Positions 43,088 to 51,794 of a stretch of 64,000 nucleotides of DNA are shown piece after piece. Where the stretch lies: NCBI GenBank assembly GCA_965247915.1, contig OZ252048.1, positions 1,054,001 to 1,118,000 on the forward strand. Reading direction: 5' to 3'. The position numbers were made by a program, and so were the translations under genes. Source of the stretch: JAKZRT01 sp965247915 (lineage in GTDB: Bacteria; Pseudomonadota; Alphaproteobacteria; Rhodobacterales; Rhodobacteraceae). Each line of letters begins with the position of its first letter. Position 1 is the stretch's first letter. The notes under the pieces were generated by a model. That model was not told the DNA's origin. It made no database searches and saw only the letters and a list, made by a program, of their open reading frames with translations.

Positions 43088-44122
43088 ATGAGCGATACAG
43101 TAGTCAAACTTGATCATGTCTGGAAAATCTTTGGAGCCAATGCGGACACTGCGATGGAAGAGGTTCTGTCCAAAGGTCTCTCCAAATCTGAAGTTCTTGA
43201 GAAATTCGGGTGCGTTGTAGGTGTTCAGGACGCAAGTTTTGAAGTCTCTCAGGGTGAGATTTTTTGCATTATGGGACTTTCGGGATCGGGTAAATCTACC
43301 CTTGTGCGCCATATCAACCGGTTGATTGAACCAACATCAGGTACGATCAACGTGCTGGGCAAAGACGTCGGCGCAATGTCTGATAACGAATTGCGCCAAA
43401 TGCGGGCTGAACGGATCGGCATGGTGTTTCAGCACATGGCCTTGATGCCCCACAAATCAGTACGCGACAATGTCGCCTATCCGTTGCAAATTCGAAATAT
43501 CCCTAAATCACGGCGGTGGGCCATTTCAGATCACGCCCTTGGGCTGGTTGATTTGATCGGGTATGAAGATCGCCTACCCAAAGAACTTTCGGGCGGGATG
43601 CAACAAAGGGTTGGAATCGCCCGTGCTTTGGCCTCCGACCCAGAAGTATTGTTGATGGACGAGCCGTTTTCAGCGCTTGATCCACTCATCCGCATGCAAC
43701 TACAAGATCAGTTCAAAGGATTGGTTGACGAGTTGAAAAAGACGACACTCTTTATCACCCATGATCTGGACGAAGCCATCCGGATCGGCCACCGGATTGC
43801 GATCATGAAGGACGGCGTGATTGTACAGATTGGAACGCCAGAGGAAATCGTAACCCAGCCAGCAGACGACTATGTCCGTGAGTTTGTGCAAGGTATTTCC
43901 AATCTGAAACTTGTGCGCGCACGGACCATCATGTTGCCCTTGAACAGTTCAGAAATACCATTAGGCGATGCCATGCGGGCCGACGCTGAAACTGATCTGA
44001 ATACACTAATCGATCTGTCCGTCGGAACAGAATTACCAATCGTAATCACCCAAGGAGATGCCGAAGTCGGTGTCGTATCCAAAGCCACGTTGCTGCGTGG
44101 TATTCAGGGAGGTAAACAATGA
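43088..44122 (+). CDS. ProV-like ABC transporter ATPase
   Basis: 344 residues of the quaternary amine uptake family. N-terminal region WKIFGANADTAMEEVLSKGLSKSEVLEKFGCVVGVQDASFEV is typical ProV; Walker A IMGLSGSGKST, signature LSGGMQQRVGIARALA, Walker B VLLMDEPFSALD and switch His FITHDLDEA are intact. A CBS-like regulatory tail follows (about 270-344). ATG 43088, preceded by GGGGGTAAT, is preferred over upstream ATG 42983, which would run inside the binding-protein gene and the terminator. Overlaps the permease start (ATGA). Confidence 0.93.
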   Translation: MSDTVVKLDHVWKIFGANADTAMEEVLSKGLSKSEVLEKFGCVVGVQDASFEVSQGEIFCIMGLSGSGKSTLVRHINRLIEPTSGTINVLGKDVGAMSDNELRQMRAERIGMVFQHMALMPHKSVRDNVAYPLQIRNIPKSRRWAISDHALGLVDLIGYEDRLPKELSGGMQQRVGIARALASDPEVLLMDEPFSALDPLIRMQLQDQFKGLVDELKKTTLFITHDLDEAIRIGHRIAIMKDGVIVQIGTPEEIVTQPADDYVREFVQGISNLKLVRARTIMLPLNSSEIPLGDAMRADAETDLNTLIDLSVGTELPIVITQGDAEVGVVSKATLLRGIQGGKQ

Positions 44123-45657
44123 CCGAACCTCATATTCGATCAGCGTCTGATATCAAGGTAGACACCGAAGCGCTCGAAGCTTCTATCTCTGAATTCGCTG
44201 AAAAAAACGGCGCATACTACGGAAAAGTTTTTCAGAGTATTCATCAAAGCAAGCGGACATTTCCCATTACTTTCAATGCTGCTGCTGCAATACTTGGCCC
44301 TCTTTGGGGTGCAATGCGGGGCCTTTGGGGATATTTCTGGGGCGCACTAATTCTGGAGCTGATTGCCTGGGTTCAGATTGGGCGAGGCCTTTGGGGCAAC
44401 CTGGGCGGAGAAGCCGAGGCAAATGCGCTTCGTCAATCCGAACGGGCCGCAGGTTTTACCGAGAAATCCGAAGCCGCCATAGCCGCTGGTGAGGATCCTG
44501 CGAGATTTGAAAATTTAGCGAATAACATGACTGCAGCGGCAGAGCGCAGCCAAACCCTAGCCGACCAGGCAAATGCCGAAGCGCCAATGATTTTGATCTC
44601 GGGCCTAGCGATCCTGCTGATGATCAAGTTTTTTCAGAGTGTATACGCCAATATTTCTTATGAAAAACAATATACTAAATGGCGAATTGACCCTGAAAAA
44701 ACAGAGGCTGGCGTCAAGCCGTTCAATATCCTGTTAGGACTGGGACTTGTCGCGGCAATCGTTCCTTTGACATTGATAAATTTCACCTTTCCTGGAGAGT
44801 TCCAGGTGCTTGAAAAATTCCCGGCCAACAGCGACCATTATGCGGCTGTGGCCACTTGGCTGGACGATCGCATTGACGCTGCTGCAACTGCAGGGTCGGG
44901 CTTTTTTGACTCAATTGTGGCCGGTGTCAGAACTATTCTAAAAGCACTGACGATCGCTTTGATTGGTACGCCGTGGCCCGTGGTGATGACGGTAATTGCC
45001 GTCGTCTCCTGGCGTTCCGCGGGGCCGCGGGTTGCGATATTCTCGGTCGCGGCGATGGCCTACCTTGCTCTGCTCGGTTTTTGGGAAGTCAGTATGGAAA
45101 CCGTAGCACTGGTCGGTGCAGCCGTCTTTATTTGTGTCGGACTCGGAATCCCACTCGGAATCTGGTTCGGAAAGTCAGAACGTGCCTACAAATTTTCAGA
45201 ACCTATTCTGGACCTAATGCAGACGCTTCCTGCTTTCGTGTATCTGATCCCGATCATCGCCTTTTTCGGCACTGGCAACCCTCCGGGCATTCTGGCCACA
45301 ATCATATTTGGCATGCCACCGGTTATCAGGCTGACAGCCCTTGGTATGCGGGGTGTCCCGGAAAGCATTAAAGAAGGCGCCATGGCCTTCGGCGCGACGC
45401 GCTGGCAATTGCTTAAAGATGTTGAGGTTCCTCTGGCCCTGCCTTCGATCATGGCGGGAGTAAACCAGACGATCCTTATGTGCTTGTCGATGGTTGTGAT
45501 TATCTCGCTTATTGGTGGTGGTGGCTTGGGCAAAACAATCCTGGAGGCTTTGCAATATGCAGCGAAGGGCCCAGGCCTTTTAGGTGGTTTCGCCATCCTG
45601 TTCTGCGCAATGGTTATAGATCGAATTGTACAGGGTGCTTTCAAATCGAAAGTGTGA
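44119..45657 (+). CDS. ProW-like ABC transporter permease with long N-terminal extension
   Basis: 512 residues. The C-terminal ~270 residues are the BPD-type permease domain with ILDLMQTLPAFVYLIPIIAFFGTGNPPGILATIIFGMPPVIRLTALGMRGVPESIKEGAMAFGATRWQLLKDVEVPLALPSIMAGVNQTI. The first ~240 residues are extra: a cytoplasmic N-terminus, a hydrophobic segment near residues 45-85, a polar Ala/Glu-rich stretch (EAEANALRQSERAAGFTEKSEAAIAAGED) and further helices. Such extensions occur in some alphaproteobacterial betaine/choline permeases. It completes the intact importer. Confidence 0.9.
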   Translation: MTEPHIRSASDIKVDTEALEASISEFAEKNGAYYGKVFQSIHQSKRTFPITFNAAAAILGPLWGAMRGLWGYFWGALILELIAWVQIGRGLWGNLGGEAEANALRQSERAAGFTEKSEAAIAAGEDPARFENLANNMTAAAERSQTLADQANAEAPMILISGLAILLMIKFFQSVYANISYEKQYTKWRIDPEKTEAGVKPFNILLGLGLVAAIVPLTLINFTFPGEFQVLEKFPANSDHYAAVATWLDDRIDAAATAGSGFFDSIVAGVRTILKALTIALIGTPWPVVMTVIAVVSWRSAGPRVAIFSVAAMAYLALLGFWEVSMETVALVGAAVFICVGLGIPLGIWFGKSERAYKFSEPILDLMQTLPAFVYLIPIIAFFGTGNPPGILATIIFGMPPVIRLTALGMRGVPESIKEGAMAFGATRWQLLKDVEVPLALPSIMAGVNQTILMCLSMVVIISLIGGGGLGKTILEALQYAAKGPGLLGGFAILFCAMVIDRIVQGAFKSKV

Positions 45658-45732
45658 GCTATACCTGCGGATTCAACGGGTGATCGGTGACCGTCCGGTG
45701 AAGGTGCTCTGGCGAGGATAAGCTGGTCGCTG

Positions 45733-47265
45733 TTACGCTGCCGGGGCAGCGTAACACCAAGGCAAAAGTTCATCGATGCGGGTGATCTTGTGATCGGCGA
45801 TGCGGCTCAGAACATCTGTGAGCCAGCCCTGAGGGTCAACGCCGTTCAGCTTGGCTGTCTCAATCAGCGTGTAGGCAATGGCGGCTGATCGGCCGCCACG
45901 CTCGGACCCGGCAAAGAGCCAGTTCTTGCGGCCTATGGCGATGGCCCGCATTCCCCTTTCGGCTGTGTTGTTGTCTATCTCCAGCAAGCCGTGATCAAGA
46001 TAGGGCCTGAGCCGTTTGATGCGGGTGATGGCATAGCGGATTGCCTGCGCCAGCGGCGTTTTGCCAGAGATGCGCGTGAGCTGTGCACCGAGCCACGTGT
46101 CGAGATCATCGAGAACCTGCTTTGCCTTTGCCTGCCTCAACCGCACCCGCTCATCCGGCGGCGATCCACGGGCTTGCTTCTCGACCGCGTAAAGTTCGGC
46201 GATGCGCCTGATCGCTTCTTCGGCGATGGCAGAGCCCTGGGATTGCTGCACATCGACGAACTTGCGCCGGATATGCGCCATGCAGGCCACCTCGTGAATA
46301 CGGCCTGAGCGGTACAGCTCTTCAAATCCAGCGTAGCCATCGGCGTGCATCCAGCCGGTGTAGTCCTTGAGATGGCCGATTGTACGTATGCCCTTTCGGT
46401 CGACACTGAACTGATACCAGGCCGCCGGGGACGCATCGCCAGCCCATGGCCGTTCATCTCTGGCGTATGTCCAGAACCGTGCCGTCTTGCATTTGCCGCT
46501 ACCCGGCGCCTGCATCTTCACGGGCGTATCATCAGCGAAGATTGCTTGTCCGTTCAGGACATGACGGCCAATGGCATCAGCCAGGGGTTCGAGCAGCGCC
46601 GTGGAGTTGCCGACCCAGTCAGCCAAAGTTGAGCGTTCAAGGTCGATCCCGTCGCGGTCGAAGATTTGCGATTGGCGATAGAGCGGCAGATGATCCGCGT
46701 ATTTGTTGACCAACACATGCGCCAACAGACCGGGTCCTGGACGACCGCGTTCGATGGGACGCGATGGCAATGCGGCCTGGCTGATCTTCTCGCAGCAGGT
46801 ACAGGCCATGCGCGGACGCACGATCCGGTTCACGACAAAACGCCCCGGCTTGTATTCCAGCTCTTCGGTCACATCCTCGCCGAGTCGGCGCAGTCTGCCG
46901 CCGCAAGATGCGCAGTCTTCGCCGATTCCAATTACGGTCTCGTTGCGCGGCAGGTGATCGGGCAGTGGGCGGCGCTTTGGCTGCCGTTTCTCATCGGCAT
47001 TGTCGGACGACGGCTCGGGGGGCGGGCTTTCCGCCGCCCGTGCGATCTCTTGCTCTTCCAGTTTCAGTTCAAGCTGATCAAGGCTTTCTGAACGCGAACC
47101 GAACTGATGACGACGCAGGCCCGCGAGTTGATGCTTCAGCTTCTCGATCAACACATCGCGGCTCTTCAGCCCGGCATTCCGGTTCGTCAGTTCTGACGCC
47201 ATGGAAGCGATCAACGCCTTCAATGCCGACGGGTCATCAGGCAGCTTTTTGATGTCATCGAGCAT
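45733..47265 (-). CDS. tnpC: IS66 transposase TnpC
   Basis: 510-residue IS66 DDE transposase. An N-terminal coiled-coil leucine-rich region (LIEKLKHQLAGLRRHQFGSRSESLDQLELKLEEQEIA) precedes a zinc-finger region (GEDCASCGGRLRRLGEDVTEELEYKPGRFVVNRIVRPRMACTCC), then the catalytic core with AIFADDTPVKM, MHADGYAGFEELY and a terminal DHGLLEIDNNTAERGMRAIAIGRKNWLFAGSERGGRSAA. All motifs are intact. Confidence 0.94.
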   Translation of the reverse strand: MLDDIKKLPDDPSALKALIASMASELTNRNAGLKSRDVLIEKLKHQLAGLRRHQFGSRSESLDQLELKLEEQEIARAAESPPPEPSSDNADEKRQPKRRPLPDHLPRNETVIGIGEDCASCGGRLRRLGEDVTEELEYKPGRFVVNRIVRPRMACTCCEKISQAALPSRPIERGRPGPGLLAHVLVNKYADHLPLYRQSQIFDRDGIDLERSTLADWVGNSTALLEPLADAIGRHVLNGQAIFADDTPVKMQAPGSGKCKTARFWTYARDERPWAGDASPAAWYQFSVDRKGIRTIGHLKDYTGWMHADGYAGFEELYRSGRIHEVACMAHIRRKFVDVQQSQGSAIAEEAIRRIAELYAVEKQARGSPPDERVRLRQAKAKQVLDDLDTWLGAQLTRISGKTPLAQAIRYAITRIKRLRPYLDHGLLEIDNNTAERGMRAIAIGRKNWLFAGSERGGRSAAIAYTLIETAKLNGVDPQGWLTDVLSRIADHKITRIDELLPWCYAAPAA

Positions 47266-47340
47266 GGCTGATACCTACCACTTATCCGAGACGGTGGGAA
47301 TCCCACAACGGCATCAATCCTTTGGAAATAAATGGTTTAC

Positions 47341-47688
47341 TCAGCCTGCTGTCAGCGGGCACCATGTCCTCTTGGGCATACGCCAGTCAATGCCTTCAAG
47401 CAGCATCGCCAACTGCGCCGGCGTCAGCGCGATCTTCCCGTCCTTAGCGGCTGGCCACACGAACTTTCCCTTCTCCAGGCGCTTGCTGAACAGACAGGCT
47501 CCTTGGCCATCCCACCAAATGACCTTGATCAGATCGCCACGGCGCCCTCGAAACACGAACATATTGCCGGTGAACGGGTTCTGTTTCAGGGTCTGCTCTG
47601 CCTGGGCAGCCAGCGTGGCAAAACCCCGGCGCATGTCCGTCACTCCAGCCGCCAGCCAGACCTTGGTGCTGGACGGAACAGGGATCAT
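47341..47688 (-). CDS. tnpB: IS66 accessory protein TnpB
   Basis: 115 residues, the IS66 Orf2 family: VWLAAGVTDMRRGFATLAAQAEQTLKQNPFTGNMFVFRGRRGDLIKVIWWDGQGACLFSKRLEKGKFVWP. Required for IS66 transposition in characterised elements. Overlaps the tnpA stop by 4 bp (ATGA-type junction). Gap to tnpC is 75 bp. Confidence 0.95.
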   Translation of the reverse strand: MIPVPSSTKVWLAAGVTDMRRGFATLAAQAEQTLKQNPFTGNMFVFRGRRGDLIKVIWWDGQGACLFSKRLEKGKFVWPAAKDGKIALTPAQLAMLLEGIDWRMPKRTWCPLTAG

Positions 47689-48074
47689 CCGGACAGGACA
47701 CGGATCAGATGTGCCAACGCCCCGGGATCGTAGGCACCGCTGATCCGGAGCCGGTGTCCACCAGCATGCTCGATCTCGATCGTGCCCTTGGCAACGCCAG
47801 CTTCAACGACAGGCGGTTCATCCTTATCCAAGGCCTGATCCACGATCTCAACCGGAAGAAAACATGGCACACCCGCCGTTGCCAGTTCCGGGTCGGGCGC
47901 AAAGCGAGGGTCATGCAGCCATTTGAAGATCAGATTCGCATTCATCGCATACCGGCGCGCGACCTGCGCGACCGATACGCCCGGCGCCACCGTCTGAAAA
48001 CAGATCGACCGCTTCTCCTCGTCCGTCCAAAGCCGCTTCGTTCGACGCGCCACCCCAAACCCCGTAGTGTCCAC
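47685..48074 (-). CDS. tnpA: IS66 accessory protein TnpA
   Basis: About 129 residues with the N-terminal helix-turn-helix TKRLWTDEEKRSICFQTVAPGVSVAQVARRYAMNANLIFKWLHDPRF of IS66/IS3-type TnpA. The GTG at 48074 lies inside a palindrome-rich leader at 48065-48108, so the start may be slightly downstream. Overlaps tnpB by 4 bp. Confidence 0.85.
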   Translation of the reverse strand: MDTTGFGVARRTKRLWTDEEKRSICFQTVAPGVSVAQVARRYAMNANLIFKWLHDPRFAPDPELATAGVPCFLPVEIVDQALDKDEPPVVEAGVAKGTIEIEHAGGHRLRISGAYDPGALAHLIRVLSG

Positions 48075-48108
48075 TATCCGTGGTGGACACTATCCGTGGT
48101 GGACACTA
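48065..48108. repeat. Palindrome and 16-bp tandem repeat in the IS66 leader
   Basis: TAGTGTCCAC (48065-48074) is followed 8 bp later by its complement GTGGACACTA (48083-48092), which recurs at 48099-48108 with the intervening TATCCGTG (16-bp period). It overlaps the likely tnpA start and could form a hairpin sequestering it, or be a binding site for the transposase complex. Confidence 0.7.
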
Positions 48109-48137
48109 TCCGACCCCTCCACGGCGCGGCAGAGCGG

Positions 48138-51100
48138 TCAGGCCGGACGGTTACCCTCCATCAGATCGTCCGCCTCCTTGAGCGAGCCTTCCCTGAAGAC
48201 GTATTTCAGCGCCTCGACGAGGCTGCCGGTGTCATCGGGCAGGTTCGGCAGATGGGCAATCCTCGCCACCGAACGTTCGGCCTCTGTTGAGGCAGGGTTT
48301 CGCGAAATCGCCTCGTCGGCGACCTGATCCGCGCGCTCGGTAAAGGCGTTCTTGATCGGCCAGGGCGCGTGGCCCATGGGGTGATGATAGCCGGGCTTTG
48401 GATTGCGTTCGCCCACATCGCGCAGGAAAAGCGGCCTGTTGAACTTTTTTCCGTCGAGCACGGCCGCCAGCGCTAGTTTCGCATCGAGCGTCACCCGTGC
48501 GTCGGTCAGTTCTTTCGTCAGCTCATTCACCTTGTCCCCGGGCAGGTTTTGCGCCGCATCGGCTGCCCTGAGGAGGGCGCGGATATCGGCGACCAGGTCC
48601 TGCCGCCGATGCACCGGGCTCCCGAAGTCCACCCGCTCGGTGATCGCCGCCGCCAATTGCAGCGCGCGGCCATCGTATTTCGGGTCGGGCACGAAGGCCG
48701 GCGCACCGCCGCGTCTCCCGCCCCCGGAACCCTCCGGCTTCGGCGGACCCGCCCTGATCGTGGCCGCGATGTCCTGCCGATCCGATGCTGTCAGGTCGGG
48801 TAAACTGTCAGGCATGTCCTGCCGATCCGATGCTGTCAGGTCGGGTAAACTGTCAGGCAAAGCCATTTCGGGATTTCGCAACACCTGCAGTTCCGCGAAA
48901 CTAAAGACCTTGGTTAGCCTGTCAAATGTGTCGTGCTGCGCCGCCCCTGTCATCAGCTTGCCAAGCGCTTCTTCCCGTGCCGCAGTGCGCGCCTGGTCAT
49001 CCATAGTTGCTTCCTTCTGCTGGTGTTCCATCTGTATCGTCTCCTGGACTGATTGTTGCGGGACCGTCTCTCTGGCGCTCTGTCGCGCCGCGACCTCTTC
49101 CATCAGATACTCCGACACGCTCGCGCGAGCCGTCGCATCGAGCCGCGGCAGGCTCTGCGGCCAGGCCTCGTCCCTGGAGCAGAGCGCCCAGATCTCGGAT
49201 TGCGTGAAGGCCCCGGCCATCCCGTCGATCAGCGCCGGGGGCGGCGTTGCCGGGCGATCCGGCGCGGCGAGCACCTCGCCCCGCGCCTTCATGAGCGTTT
49301 CGTGATCCTCAGGCGGCCCGGCCTCAAGCGCGGCGCGCAGCGCCCCAAGGAGCGCCTTGTCCCCCTTGCCGAGATCGTCCCGTGCCTCTGTCAGGGCAAG
49401 ACGGGTGTCCGGATCGGTGTCAATCCGTGCCGCGCCATAGAGCAGCTGCCCGATCTCTTGCGGCAGATCGCCCTTGTGGACCGGATCGCCGGGCGGCACG
49501 CGGCAGCTGATGGCCAGCGCCAGTTGCAGCGCCAGCGCGCGCTCCTCCGCGGTTATGCCCCCGGACCGTTCCGGTGCGGTTGAGGCTTTCTGTTCCGGAA
49601 CAGCCGCGCCGCGCCGGGGATCCTCTGTGTTTGCCTCCGGCCGGCGCGGGTCCTGCGTCTCCGCAGCCGGCGCGGCCGCCTCCGGTGCCGCGCCCTCCCC
49701 GGCTCCCGGTAACGCTGCCGACATGGTCGCGGGGGCCGCCGGCTCTGCCACCGCCCTCTCCGACGCCGTTCCGGCATCCCGCGCTGCCATTGCGCCGGTT
49801 TCCGCAACGGGCAACGGCAATTCGATCTGCACTGGTGCCGGGGGCGCGGCCACCACACCCCCCGGCGGCGGAACCTCCGGCGCACGCGCCACGCCGGCCC
49901 GCTGGCTGTAATGCTGAAGCCCCTCTTCGAAGAGCGCGGCCACGCTGTCCTCGCCAAGGGCGCGCGCGGTGAGCGCGCCCCGCGCGAGGTAGCGCGCCAC
50001 CATCAATGGACGACCCGGCCCGGCTGGCCCGTGCTTCGTGTCCGGTCCAATGGCTGCGGCCGGTTTGGAGACCGCATTTGGTCCCGCCTCCGCCCGCGCC
50101 AGCGCGTCCGCCTCGCGCGGCAGGCGGGCGGGCACCTGTCTCAGAAGCCGTCGCCAGCCGCGGGTATCGCTCAGGCTCCGCACATAGCGCTCCACGGCGA
50201 GACGGTCCTTGCCGTCAAGCGGTGCGGCTCCGCGGCCCTCCGCGGCCATCGCCGCCCCGATCACCTCGGCCAGGACCGCGCCCTCCACCTCTCGGGGCAG
50301 CGGGCGACGGGCTTCCGAAGCAGCTGACCGGTCGATACCGGCAAGCCGCGCCAGCCGGTCAATGGCCGCCTCTATCCCGCGTTCTTCCGGGGCGGCTTCG
50401 ATAGCGTGGTCCCGCATCGCCGCCCGCGCGCCGAGCGACGGATCGAAACCATAGTCGAGCACACTCTCGGCCTTGCCGTCGCGGCGCACGATCCCGGTGA
50501 GCACCTCCCCCATGCGTTTCCCGGTGGACGGAACCACGATGCGGAGGCGCTCCTGATGCGGCGCCACGCCCGCCGCCAGCACCTGCCGGGGCATGCCGGG
50601 GGAGACCAGAAGATGCACGCTCTTGCGCGCCAACGCCCCCTCGCCATGGATCGTTCCGGCAAAGGCGAAGGACCAGTCCGGCATCTCCTCGTGTCTCTTC
50701 GGCGGGATCACTACTTCGCGGGTCTCCACACCGCCCCGCGCGGTGACGCTGAGCGCGAGGCCCCCGGTCTTCGGATCGCGCCCCGTCACCTCCGCCCGCT
50801 CGCCCGCGAAGAGACGCCGGGACGGCCAGCCCTTGTCCCGTTCGTCCCGCGGTGGCCAGGGCGTGGACCTCAGGAACCGGATACGGTCGCCGGGTTTCAG
50901 GTCGCCGAACGGATCGTCTTCAGGTTTTGCCTGAGACCGCACGGGCCGCTGCCGGCGTTCGGGCATGGCCTTGTCGAGCCGCGCCCGGATCGCGTCTGTG
51001 ACCGCCCGGGCATCGGCCCGGCTCCAGGTCAGCGCGATCTTGTCCTCTGTGGGGTCCGCCACGTAGCTTTGTGCCACGGCCGAGGCGACCCGGCGTCTGT

Positions 51101-51794
51101 CACCGCCTGCGATCAGCTCGCCATTGTCGGAGAACCGCCGGATCGCCGCTTCCGCCGCCCTGCCGCCTTTGAGGATGCCGCCGAGTGCCAGCGCACTGCC
51201 GGGACTGCGGAACTGGTCCTTGCCCAGCGAGACCGACCACGCGCGCATCTCGACCGCCCGTATCACCGGACCGGCACCCGTCGGGTTTTGCCCCTCGCCG
51301 CCAATCATGGCCACCACCTTCGCGCCCGACGCCTCACCCAGCTCCAGAAGCGTGCTCATCTCCGCGCCGCTGAGACGGGTTGCATCATCCAGCACAATGA
51401 CCGTCTCAGGGGTCAGTGGGACTTTCGGCGACGTCTCCTCGCCATCGCTGGTCTGCCCTGAGGCCGTGTCCTTGAGGAACCGCCGCATTGTTCGCGGGCG
51501 CTTAACGCCTTCGCGTTCCAGCGCAGCGAGCCCCGCCCCGGTGGGGGCCACGGTGATCACCTGCCAGCCCGCCGCCTCATGGAGCCGCGCCGCCTCCGCC
51601 GCGACCCGCGTCTTGCCGGAGCCCGCCTCCCCCCGGATGAGTCTCAGACGCCCCGGTTCCATGGCGAAATCCAGCGCGGGAGCCTGCTCGGGGGGGATGT
51701 CCCTCCGCAGCTTCAGCCGCCAGTCCCTGCGCTTCAGATCGTCCAGCGTCGTGGACGGCGCACCCTTCGCCGCACCCCAAGGGCCAGCCGCACG
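48138..51794 (-). pseudogene. TraA/MobF-like relaxase-helicase, C-terminal part
   Basis: Large C-terminal part (about 1200 residues) of a conjugation protein. A second RecD-like module has Walker A RGEAGSGKT and Walker B VIVLDDA, followed by ATP-binding and OB-like segments, a long Ala/Pro-rich linker and repeated helical C-terminal domains (residue ranges like ALQLALAISCRVPPGDPVHKGDLPQEIGQLL and ALQLAAAITERVDFGSPVHRRQDLVADIRALL). It is out of frame with the part at 51734-53257; a one-base shift in CCCTTGGGG near 51776 would join them. The 3' end is cut by the IS66 end at 48154, giving the last codons EGN-RPA. Confidence 0.75.
48769..48858. repeat. Perfect 45-bp tandem duplication inside the relaxase-helicase gene
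   Basis: Two exact copies (48769-48813 and 48814-48858) of a 45-bp unit keep the reading frame and duplicate 15 residues (DSLPDLTASDRQDMP-type). It looks like replication slippage in a linker of the protein and suggests relaxed constraint there. Confidence 0.9.

Larger units (their letters stand above)
45687..48154 (-). mobile_element. IS66-family insertion sequence (tnpA, tnpB, tnpC)
   Basis: About 2468 bp. The right end GTAACCGTCCGGCCTGACCG (read inward, from 48154) resembles the left end GTGACCGTCCGGTGAAGGTG (from 45687), as inverted repeats of an IS66 element. Three genes lie on the minus strand in the usual order. The 8 bases outside each end (GGTGATCG at 45679-45686 and CCTCCATC at 48155-48162) do not match, so there is no target duplication. 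It separates the BMC island from the relaxase-helicase fragment and cuts the latter's 3' end. Confidence 0.82.
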
